Assembly: GCF_001864935.2 (NCBI RefSeq)
Contig: NZ_CP126267.1
Span: 1,178,001 to 1,242,000, forward strand
Direction of reading: 5' to 3'
DNA from: Curtobacterium sp. MCBA15_012
GTDB lineage: Bacteria > Actinomycetota > Actinomycetes > Actinomycetales > Microbacteriaceae
DNA length: 64,000 nucleotides
Part shown: in pieces, positions 32,328-39,658 of the stretch
Layout of the letters: each line of letters begins with the position of its first letter
How positions within the stretch are numbered: position 1 is the stretch's first letter
Translations under genes and position numbers: made by a program
Notes under the pieces: generated by a model
Told to the model about the DNA's origin: nothing
What the model saw: the letters and a program-made list of their open reading frames with translations, nothing else
Databases searched by the model: none

Positions 32328-33518
32328 TCAGTCGTCCTCGCCGAGCAGCTCCTCGCGCACCCGTCGGATGTCCTCGAGCAGCGCCCCGATGAGCACCCAG
32401 TGCCGTGAGTTCGGCCGGACCACCCGGATCGGCCTGGTCAGCGCGGGCTCCGCGACACCGAACCCGGCGACCGCACCGCCGCCGTCGCGCGCACCGGTAC
32501 CGCCGACGGCCTCGCCCGCACCACTGTCGCCGTCGCCCGCCGCGTCGGTGCCGTCCGACACCCCACCCGCACCACGGAGACCGTCGACCCCGTCCGGCCG
32601 CGCTCCCTCGTCCCGGGCGTCGAGCCGCGTGGCCTCCACCCGTGCGCTCAGCGACCGGACGTCTGCCCCGATGCGGGCGACCTCGGTGGCGATGCTCCCC
32701 ACCACGGGGTCCGCGCGCAGGTCCTCGGCGGTGTTGTCCCGGATCGCGCGGGTCATGCCCGTGACGCGGGTCACGAGCACGCGGAGGTGCTCGGTGACGG
32801 CGACGTCCCGTTCCAGGATCGTGCGGTGCCGGCCGCCGCGCGGGTTCATCGTGAGCGACTCGCCCGCCGCGGTCAGCGAGGCCTCGGTGCGCGCGTGCTG
32901 CTGGCGGAGCGCCCGGGCCTGCAGCAGGGCCTCGTGCCACCGGGCCTCGTCCCACCCCTCGGTCAGGCCGATCGCGATCCGCTCGAACGCGGCGGCGGTG
33001 TCGCGGGCCAGCCGGGCGACGGCGAGGTGCGCCGGTTCGAGCAGCACCGGCGGGACGATGAGCGCGTTCACCACGAGCGCGACCAGTGCACCGACGACGG
33101 TCTCCAGGATCCGGTCGGCGGAGTAGTTCGGGGTGACGACCCCGGCGGTCAGCACGAGCATGCCGCTGATGCCGACCTGGGTCGCCGAGGTCGGGGTGAG
33201 CCGGAGGGCCCAGCTGAGCAGGATCGCGAGCACGATCACCACGAGCACGACCCACACGCCGTCGCCGAGCCACAGGTGGAACCCCGTCGCGAGCACGACG
33301 CCGAGCACGACCCCGGCGCTGCGTTCGAGCCCCTTGACGAACGACTGGGTGATGCTCGGCTGCACGACGAGCAGCGCGGCGATCGCGGCGAACGTCGGGA
33401 ACGGTCCGTCGATGAGGACCCGGCAGAGCAGGACCGCGGCCACCACGGCCACCGCCGTCTTCACGACCTGCAGGAAGGGCGTGCGGGCGGAACTGCGGAG
33501 GCGCGCGACCGGGTTCAC
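32328..33518 (-). CDS. FUSC-like / aromatic acid exporter family membrane protein
   Basis: 396 residues. The N-terminal half contains about six membrane helices (VVKTAVAVVAAVLLCRVL, then FAAIAALLVVQPSIT, then GVVLGVVLATGFHLWL and others), the pattern of FUSC/ArAE exporters, which export small aromatic or other organic acids. The C-terminal half is a cytosolic helical domain with a Gly/Asp/Ala linker of low complexity, ending in RHWVLIGALLEDIRRVREELL. GTG 33518 is chosen because TACCGT lies 7 nt upstream, giving MNPVARLRSSA; a longer in-frame start exists 22 codons upstream. Divergent from the kinase gene at 33599. The substrate is unknown. Confidence 0.8.
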   Translation of the reverse strand: MNPVARLRSSARTPFLQVVKTAVAVVAAVLLCRVLIDGPFPTFAAIAALLVVQPSITQSFVKGLERSAGVVLGVVLATGFHLWLGDGVWVVLVVIVLAILLSWALRLTPTSATQVGISGMLVLTAGVVTPNYSADRILETVVGALVALVVNALIVPPVLLEPAHLAVARLARDTAAAFERIAIGLTEGWDEARWHEALLQARALRQQHARTEASLTAAGESLTMNPRGGRHRTILERDVAVTEHLRVLVTRVTGMTRAIRDNTAEDLRADPVVGSIATEVARIGADVRSLSARVEATRLDARDEGARPDGVDGLRGAGGVSDGTDAAGDGDSGAGEAVGGTGARDGGGAVAGFGVAEPALTRPIRVVRPNSRHWVLIGALLEDIRRVREELLGEDD

Positions 33519-33525
33519 GACCACC

Positions 33526-33531
33526 ACGGTA
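33526..33531 (-). promoter_or_regulatory. -10 hexamer, leaderless start of the FUSC-like gene
   Basis: TACCGT on the minus strand, 7 nt before GTG 33518. Confidence 0.45.
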
Positions 33532-33598
33532 GCCACGAGCCGCACGCCGAGCCGTGCACGATGGCGACGAATCCGCACGGGCACGGTTGACTGGTCCC

Positions 33599-34843
33599 GT
33601 GTGGCCCAACCACGAGCGCGTCATCCCGCAGGCCTTCGCCGGCTCCGGGACCTCCGTCGTCGCAGCGCGCGCCCACTCGGTCGAACCCTCCGGCAACGGG
33701 TACCTCTACGGCTACGAGGTCGACACGGTCGACCGCGCCGGCCAGCGCGCCACGGTCCTGACGTACGTCGACACCGGCGGCACGCACGACCAGAACAGCG
33801 CGATCGTCACCGACCCGGTCACGGGTGACCCGGTGTCGGTGTGGGCGTACCCGAACGACCCCGGGCTGCCGGTGCTCCCGCAGGTGACGTACCGCGACGC
33901 CGTGACCGACCTGCTCGGCGGGATCGGCATGCCGGTCACCGACCCGGTGCTGTCCGTGGCGGCCTACCGTCCGGGCAAGCGTGCCGTGGTCCGGGTCGAC
34001 GCCCCGGAACGCACCCTCTTCCTCAAGATCGTGCGCCCGCACCGGGTGGCCCCGATCGTGGAGTCCCACGAGCAGTTCGTCGCGGCCGGGCTCCCGGTCC
34101 CGCGCGTGCTCTCGAGCCGCGGGGACGGCCTGCTCGTGCTCGAGCGGATCCGCGGGGTCCCCGCCGGCAGCCGCATCACCGAGATCGCCGACGACCCGCG
34201 CTTCGTCGCCTCGCTCGCCGCGCTGACCGGCCGCATCGCGACCGTGCCGATGACGCAGCAGGCCCGAGCGGACGCCATGGACCACGCCGACTGGCACCGC
34301 CGGACGCTCGTCGCCGCGCTGCCGCAGGACGCCGAGGAGATCGACGCCCTGTACGACGAGATCGGGCGGCGCTCGGTGAGCTGGGGGAGCGGGACCCGCC
34401 AGGTCGTGCACGGCGACCTGCACCTCGAGCAGGTGTTCGTCGACGAGGACGAGCCGTGGCGCATCTCGGGGCTGCTCGACATCGACACCGCCGGCTGGGG
34501 CTTCCCGGTCCGCGACATCGGTGCGGTCGTCGCGCACCTCGTCGTCACGGCGCTCTGGCACCGCTCACGTGGCGACGCCGAACGGGGTGCAGCGGCGGAG
34601 CGGCTCGCCGACGCCGTGGCGCGCGACTGGGTCGCGCGGAACCCCGGCGAGGCCGAGCGGATCGGCCCCGCGATCGGTGCCCAGCTCCTCGCCCACGCCG
34701 GCGGGCAGGCGACGACGGGGTCCGCCAACGGCGTGCAGACCGCGCAGCACCTGCTCGCGGCGACACGTGCGGCGCTCGCCGACGCTGCACCCGTGCTGCC
34801 GTCCGACGGTCTGGTGCGTCCGCGGTCCGCACCGCAGGTCTGA
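33599..34843 (+). CDS. APH-family phosphotransferase / kinase-like protein
   Basis: 414 residues with a protein-kinase-like fold of the aminoglycoside/choline phosphotransferase group. The N-terminal lobe contains LSVAAYRPGKRAVVRV and TLFLKIVR, with the ATP-binding Lys. The catalytic loop is VVHGDLHLEQVF (Brenner motif HGDxHxxQ) and the metal loop is LLDIDTAGWG. The small-molecule substrate cannot be read from sequence; resistance is not implied. An N-terminal region (to about residue 80) with YGYEVDTVDRAGQRATV is extra. GTG 33599 gives VWPNHERVIP; upstream TTGACT lies 6 nt away. Confidence 0.82.
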   Translation: MWPNHERVIPQAFAGSGTSVVAARAHSVEPSGNGYLYGYEVDTVDRAGQRATVLTYVDTGGTHDQNSAIVTDPVTGDPVSVWAYPNDPGLPVLPQVTYRDAVTDLLGGIGMPVTDPVLSVAAYRPGKRAVVRVDAPERTLFLKIVRPHRVAPIVESHEQFVAAGLPVPRVLSSRGDGLLVLERIRGVPAGSRITEIADDPRFVASLAALTGRIATVPMTQQARADAMDHADWHRRTLVAALPQDAEEIDALYDEIGRRSVSWGSGTRQVVHGDLHLEQVFVDEDEPWRISGLLDIDTAGWGFPVRDIGAVVAHLVVTALWHRSRGDAERGAAAERLADAVARDWVARNPGEAERIGPAIGAQLLAHAGGQATTGSANGVQTAQHLLAATRAALADAAPVLPSDGLVRPRSAPQV

Positions 34844-34866
34844 GACGACGACCCTCCGCACCGGTC

Positions 34867-35005
34867 GGGAGGCGCATGGCGGCCCGGCACCGTGCCTCCG
34901 GTCGGTCCGGCTGCCGGTCGGGAGGCGCGTGGCGGCCCGGCACCGTGCCTCCCGTCCGTCCCGTGCGCGGTCCGGAGGTGCGTGGCGCCCGGCGCCGCGC
35001 CTCCC
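34867..35005 (+). repeat. Three copies of the dispersed GGGAGGCGCG palindrome
   Basis: Imperfect stem-loops at 34867-34899, 34920-34953 and 34974-35005, arms GGGAGGCGC(A/G)TGGC and (G)GCACCGTGCCTCC or similar, following the phosphotransferase stop. They probably serve as terminators. Confidence 0.8.
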
Positions 35006-35064
35006 GTCCCGTGCGCGCGACGCGCGCGGGGACGCGGGAGTCGCCGCCGTCGGGGGTCGGGGAG

Positions 35065-35397
35065 TAAACTGCCTGGAGCACGCACCGTGTGCTCGCGTGC
35101 CGCGTCGATTCCGGATGCGGCGGTCGGTCGGTTGACCGACGCGGGGGCCGGGCCGTGAGCGTCCAGTGGGGCGCCACGTGCGTGCGACGGCGCCGGACCC
35201 CGGCGCGGACCGACGTGTCGCGTACCGAGCGGTGCACGACGGCACGGTCCGCAGGGCTCCACCGGAGTTCCGCAACGGGACCGGCGCACCAGCGGGCCAG
35301 GGTGGCCCGCGGGACCGGAGCCGTGCCGGCACCGGTCGAGGACTTCCCGCCACCGACGGCGGCTCGCCCGTGCAGACGGGCGGAACAAGGAGGAGCG
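35065..35397 (+). promoter_or_regulatory. Promoter (-10 TAAACT) and ~320-nt leader of the SNF2-family gene
   Basis: TAAACT (35065-35070) is a good -10. The leader has several strong hairpins, among them GAGCAC...GTGCTC (35075-35093), GCGGGCCA-GGG-TGGCCCGC (35292-35310) and CGCCCGT-GCAG-ACGGGCG (35365-35382). The last is 4 nt from AAGGAGG (35387-35393). No convincing gene lies inside. Such a long, folded leader next to the ribosome site could control translation, but no known riboswitch class is recognised. Confidence 0.45.
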
Positions 35398-37524
35398 TTG
35401 GCTCGATCAGGCACCCGGCGTGCAGCCGGCGGGACGCGGACCGCGTCGCGCCGCACCAGGCCGCTCGACAACGACGGCGTCATCCCCGTCCTCGCCCGCG
35501 CCGTGCGCGAGGTCGAGGCCGCGGCGCAGCGCGGTCCGCTCAAGGCCACCAACCGGACGAAGTTCCAGGCGGTCGCACTGCTCATGCGTGAGGAGCGTGC
35601 CCGCGTCAAGGCGGACACCGAGCTCACCGACGCGCAGCGCGCCGAGCAGCTGAAGCGCCTCGACGGCGTGGCGACGATCCTCGCGAAGACGGCGGCACGC
35701 GACACCAGCGTGATCCAGCTGCTGACCGAGGAGGCCTCGGTCAGCGAGGCCACCCGCACGGTCAAGCGCGACATGATGATCGCCGGCGGGATGGAGCTGC
35801 AGCCGGAGGACCTCGTCATCGCCGCCGAGCCGTCCCCGGTCGTCGAGACCCCGGTGCGGTCGGTGCTCCCGCAGGCGGTCGTGCAGCGGCAGCTCGCGAA
35901 CCCGTTCATGCCGCCGGACTTCGCGCTCGCCGACCAGCCCGTCGCGCACCCGCGTCGCCTGGCGAACTGGGAGCTGTTCGGCCCGCTGTTCAAGTCGTTC
36001 GAGTACGGCGCGGGCGGGGGAGCGGCGTCGATGCCGCTGCCCGAACCCGCGAACCTGCACACGCGCTCGGGCACCACGCTCATGAAGCACCAGGCGGAGC
36101 TCGTCGCCGCCGCGTCGCAGGGACACCGCACGTTCCTGCTCGCCGACGAGCCGGGTCTCGGCAAGACGGCGCAGTCGCTGCTCGCCGCCGACGCCGCGAA
36201 CGCCTTCCCGCTGCTCGTCGTCGTGCCGAACGTCGTCAAGACGAACTGGGCACGCGAGGCCGAGCGCTGGGTGCCGAACCGCCGCGCGACCGTCATCCAC
36301 GGTGACGGGGACGACCTCGACGGGTTCGCCGACATCGTCATCGTGAACTACGAGATCCTCGACCGGCACGTCGGCTGGCTCGGCTCGTTCGGGTTCAAGG
36401 GCATGGTCGTCGACGAGGCGCACTTCATCAAGAACAAGGAGTCGCAGCGCTCCCGGTTCGTGCTGCAGCTCGCCGAGAAGATCCGCGAGCGCACGGCCGC
36501 GCCGCTCCTCATGGCGCTGACCGGGACCCCGCTGATCAACTCGGTCGAGGACTTCCGCACCATCTGGGAGTACCTCGGCTGGATCGACGACAAGAAGCCC
36601 CGCGCAAAGCTCATGAACGAGCTCGAGGACATCGGGCTGACTCCCGCCGACCCGGGCTTCTTCGTCGAGGCGCGCAAGGCCGTCATCGACCAGGGCATCG
36701 TGCGGCGGCGCAAGGTCGACGTCGCGGCGGACATCCCGGCCCGTCGCATCGCCGACATCCCGGTCGAGCTCGACGGTGAGGAGGGCCGCTCGATCCGCGA
36801 CGCCGAGCGCGAGCTCACCGCGAAGCTCGTCCGCCGGTACCACCAGGCCCTCGCGGCCCGGACCGGGCAGGACCCGGTGGTCGGCATCGACCACAAGCTC
36901 GTGCGGCAGGTCGCCCGCTGGGAGCTCGAGGACCAGGACGCCTCGTCGACCGGCGAGAACGTGTTCTCGATGGTGCGTCGCATCGGCCGTGCGAAGGCCC
37001 AGCTCGCGGCGGACTACGCGGCGCAGCTGGCGTCGAACGTCGGCAAGGTCGTGTTCTTCGCGAAGCACCTCGACGTGATGGACCAGGCCGAGGAGGTCTT
37101 CGCCCGTCGTGGCCTGAAGACCGCGACCGTCCGCGGCGACCAGACCCCGGTGCAGCGCACGGCCGAGATCGACGCGTTCGTGAACGACCCCGACGTCGCC
37201 GTGATCGTCTGCTCGTTGACGGCGGCCGGCGTCGGCCTGAACCTGCAGGTGGCGTCCAACGTCGTGCTCGCGGAGCTGTCGTGGACGAGCGCCGAGCAGA
37301 CCCAGGCGATCGACCGCGTGCACCGCATCGGGCAGGAGGAGCCGGTCACCGCGTGGCGCATCATCGCCGCGCAGACGATCGACACCAAGATCGCCGAGCT
37401 CATCGACTCGAAGGCGTCCCTGGCCGCCCGCGCGCTCGACGGCTCGGACGAGGAGGTCGTCGACTCCGGTGACATCCAGCTCGACGCGATGGTCGCACTG
37501 CTGACGGACGCGCTCTCGCGCTGA
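35398..37524 (+). CDS. SNF2-family DEAD/H-box ATPase (putative helicase)
   Basis: 708-residue Swi2/Snf2-type translocase. A basic/helical N-terminus (to about 200) precedes the ATPase core: LLADEPGLGKTAQSL (Walker A, about 248-262), VVDEAHFIKN (Walker B DEAH, about 338), LTGTPLINS, and in the second RecA lobe VIVCSLTAAGVGLNLQ and QAIDRVHRIGQ (motif VI). These proteins move on duplex DNA to remodel protein-DNA complexes or help repair; no nuclease or restriction domain is attached. TTG at 35398 is taken as start because AAGGAGG ends 4 nt upstream and the conserved region begins soon after. It is convergent with mycoredoxin. Confidence 0.9.
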   Translation: MARSGTRRAAGGTRTASRRTRPLDNDGVIPVLARAVREVEAAAQRGPLKATNRTKFQAVALLMREERARVKADTELTDAQRAEQLKRLDGVATILAKTAARDTSVIQLLTEEASVSEATRTVKRDMMIAGGMELQPEDLVIAAEPSPVVETPVRSVLPQAVVQRQLANPFMPPDFALADQPVAHPRRLANWELFGPLFKSFEYGAGGGAASMPLPEPANLHTRSGTTLMKHQAELVAAASQGHRTFLLADEPGLGKTAQSLLAADAANAFPLLVVVPNVVKTNWAREAERWVPNRRATVIHGDGDDLDGFADIVIVNYEILDRHVGWLGSFGFKGMVVDEAHFIKNKESQRSRFVLQLAEKIRERTAAPLLMALTGTPLINSVEDFRTIWEYLGWIDDKKPRAKLMNELEDIGLTPADPGFFVEARKAVIDQGIVRRRKVDVAADIPARRIADIPVELDGEEGRSIRDAERELTAKLVRRYHQALAARTGQDPVVGIDHKLVRQVARWELEDQDASSTGENVFSMVRRIGRAKAQLAADYAAQLASNVGKVVFFAKHLDVMDQAEEVFARRGLKTATVRGDQTPVQRTAEIDAFVNDPDVAVIVCSLTAAGVGLNLQVASNVVLAELSWTSAEQTQAIDRVHRIGQEEPVTAWRIIAAQTIDTKIAELIDSKASLAARALDGSDEEVVDSGDIQLDAMVALLTDALSR

Positions 37525-37549
37525 GTGCGGCGGGGGCCCGCGTGCGTTC

Positions 37550-37609
37550 GCACAACGAGAAGCGGCTCGAACCACGGAATTCCGTGGTTCGAGCCGCCTC
37601 TCGTTGTGC
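37550..37609. terminator. 60-bp near-perfect palindrome between convergent genes
   Basis: Arms of 30 nt (37550-37579 and 37580-37609) meet at GAATTC with no loop; 29 of 30 pairs match, the exception being A37561 with C37598. It would form a very long hairpin in RNA from either strand and probably ends both the SNF2-like and mycoredoxin transcripts. Confidence 0.85.
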
Positions 37610-37613
37610 AGGA

Positions 37614-37673
37614 GCACGTCGCGCCGCGGGGTGGCTCCGGTCAGCACGTCGCGCCGCGGGGTTGCTCCGGCCA
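37614..37673. repeat. 30-bp direct repeat, two copies
   Basis: GCACGTCGCGCCGCGGGGT-GCTCCGG units at 37614-37643 and 37644-37673 differ at two or three positions and directly follow the 60-bp palindrome. Confidence 0.85.
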
Positions 37674-37690
37674 GCGCGCCCAGCCGCGGG

Positions 37691-37963
37691 TCAGATGCGG
37701 GACTGCACCTCGGCGAGCGAGGGGTTCGTCGCGGTGCTGCCGTCCGGGAACACGAGCGTCGGCACCGTCTGGTTGCCGCCGTTGACCTCGGCGACGAGCT
37801 CGGCCGTGCCGGGCGTCTGCTCGATGTCGACCTCGCGGAAGGGGACGCCCGCCTTGGTCATCTGGTTCTTCAGGCGCGCGCAGTACCCGCACCAGGTGGT
37901 CGTGAACATGGTGACGCCGCCGGCCTCCGGCACGAACGCGTCACGGGTGATGGTGTCGCTCAT
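37691..37963 (-). CDS. Mycoredoxin / glutaredoxin-like protein
   Basis: 90-residue thioredoxin-fold protein with TTTWCGYCARLK, cysteines at positions 25 and 28. CGYC (rather than CPYC) with the TVPTLVF cis-Pro and the downstream DGSTATNPS is the mycoredoxin-1 pattern of mycothiol-using actinobacteria, where the enzyme removes mycothiol from proteins and reduces mixed disulfides with mycothiol as donor. Cytosolic. The start is ATG. It stands alone, convergent with the SNF2-family gene. Confidence 0.93.
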   Translation of the reverse strand: MSDTITRDAFVPEAGGVTMFTTTWCGYCARLKNQMTKAGVPFREVDIEQTPGTAELVAEVNGGNQTVPTLVFPDGSTATNPSLAEVQSRI

Positions 37964-38041
37964 GCCGCGAGCCTAGATCGCCCGGGTGGACGTGCCCCGC
38001 GAGTTCGTGGTGCACGACACCGTCCTGGTAGACAGGAGCAC

Positions 38042-39574
38042 GTGACGGACACGCACCTCGAGATCGAGCGCACCTACGACCTGCCCGAGGGCGGGGCCCT
38101 CCCGGACCTGATCGGCGTCGGCAGCATCACCGCCACGGACCACCAGGAGCCGTTCGCCCTCGACGCGACCTACTGGGACACCGAGCGCTACGACCTGGTG
38201 GCGTCCCGCGTCACCGTCCGCCGACGCACGGGTGGCCCCGACGCCGGCTGGCACATCAAGCGCTCGGCCTCCGACACCGTCCGGCACGAGCAGCACTTCC
38301 CCCTCACCGAGGACGCCGACGCCGTGCCCGACGAGGTCCTCGCCGCCCTGTTCACCGAGCGCCGGGGCCGCGCGCTCCGACCGGTCGTGCACATCGCGAC
38401 CACCCGTACGGTCACGCGCCTGCTCGACGAGGACGACGAGCAGGTCGCCGAGCTCGCCGACGACCTGGTCACCGCGCAGCGTCTGGACGCCGACGCCCCG
38501 GCCACGCCCCGCACCTGGCGTGAGGTCGAGGTGGAGGCCGTCGCCGGCGTCGACGAGCAGGTCGCGCACGAGCTGTTCGCGGCGCTGGACGGGCGCTTCG
38601 CGGCCGTGGGGGCCGCCCCTGCGGCCGTCGCGTCCAAGCTGGCACGCGGGCTGGCAGGCGCACCGGCACCGCGCCTCCAGACCGCCGACAAGCCCGAGAA
38701 GGGCACCGCGGCCCGCGCGCTCGCCAAGCAGCTGAAGAAGCTGCGCGCCGCGCTGCTCGCCCAGGAGGCGCAGCTCCGGTCCGGCGGGCCGGCCGACCTC
38801 CGCGAGACGGCCCGGACCGCCCTCGGCATCGCCGCCGTGCTCGGGTCGTACCGCCCGGCGTTCGCCGGGACGGCCGCCGCCGACCGCGCGGCCGAGGCCG
38901 CCGACGGCCTTGCCGCGGTGACCGCGCGGGCCGCACTCGCCGACTACCTGGTGGAGCGGCTGCCGTACGCGTCCTCCCCGGCGCAGGACCTCCTGGTCGA
39001 CACGATGACCCGCGAGCGGGTGCTGGCGGCGACCCGGGAGCGCCGGGCGGTCGCGGTGGCCGAGGTCCTCGCGTTCCTGCACGGTGAGCCGTACCTCGAG
39101 CTGCTCGACGCCCTCGACGACGCCGTGGAGCGTCCGGCCCCGACCGACTGGGCACTCCGGTCGCCGAAGCGCGTCGCGCAGGACGTCTCGGCCGTCGAGA
39201 AGCCCCGGGTGCGCCGACTCGTGCAGACCGCGGTCGGCGAGGAGGACGACTCCCTCGGCCTGCTCGACCGCGAGGCGACCGAGCGTGCCGCGACCGAGGA
39301 GGCCTGGCGTGCCGCCACCCGGGCCCGCGCGGCGATGGACGTGCTCGGCGACGACGCGTTCCCGCACGCGCTGTGGAAGCGGATCGGCGACGCTGCGGAC
39401 GTGCTGACCGAGCGGGTGCGGTCGCTGCACGCGCTCGACGTGCTGCGGGTGCACTCCGGCATCGCCGAGCGCGGTGGCGAGGGCACGTTCGGGTACGGCG
39501 TGCTCGCGGGCGACCGGGTGCGGTTGGCCGAGGACTCCTACGACCAGGCGGTGCACGCGCTCAACCGCGTGTGA
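38042..39574 (+). CDS. CYTH and CHAD domain protein
   Basis: 510 residues. The N-terminal CYTH domain (about 1-200) begins THLEIERTYDLP, the EIER-type signature of triphosphate tunnel enzymes, followed by strands rich in Lys/Arg/Glu for tripolyphosphate binding (RVTVRRRTGG, GWHIKRS). The C-terminal half is a helical CHAD domain (from about 230), which in other proteins binds polyphosphate granules. The usual VHxxRVxxRRxR helix of CHAD looks decayed here (DLRETARTALGIAAVLGSYRP). GTG 38042 has AGGAG 3 nt upstream, a short spacing. Role in polyphosphate or inorganic triphosphate metabolism is inferred. Confidence 0.88.
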   Translation: MTDTHLEIERTYDLPEGGALPDLIGVGSITATDHQEPFALDATYWDTERYDLVASRVTVRRRTGGPDAGWHIKRSASDTVRHEQHFPLTEDADAVPDEVLAALFTERRGRALRPVVHIATTRTVTRLLDEDDEQVAELADDLVTAQRLDADAPATPRTWREVEVEAVAGVDEQVAHELFAALDGRFAAVGAAPAAVASKLARGLAGAPAPRLQTADKPEKGTAARALAKQLKKLRAALLAQEAQLRSGGPADLRETARTALGIAAVLGSYRPAFAGTAAADRAAEAADGLAAVTARAALADYLVERLPYASSPAQDLLVDTMTRERVLAATRERRAVAVAEVLAFLHGEPYLELLDALDDAVERPAPTDWALRSPKRVAQDVSAVEKPRVRRLVQTAVGEEDDSLGLLDREATERAATEEAWRAATRARAAMDVLGDDAFPHALWKRIGDAADVLTERVRSLHALDVLRVHSGIAERGGEGTFGYGVLAGDRVRLAEDSYDQAVHALNRV

Positions 39575-39621
39575 CGGGCGGGCGCGGGCTGCCGCGTCCG
39601 CCGCTGGCCCGCGTCCACCCC

Positions 39622-39651
39622 GGGCGCGGGCGCGACCCGGGGGCCGCGCCC
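39622..39651. terminator. Hairpin between convergent CYTH-CHAD and oligopeptidase B genes
   Basis: GGGCGCGG (39622-39629) pairs with CCGCGCCC (39644-39651), with additional CCGGG/CCCGG pairing in between possible. Confidence 0.5.
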
Positions 39652-39658
39652 GTTCGGG

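Noticed and set aside
35089..35397. In-frame N-terminal extension of the SNF2-like protein
   Set aside because: Arg/Thr/Ala-rich, unlike the family, and it would need translation through strong leader hairpins; AAGGAGG and TTG at 35398 are better.
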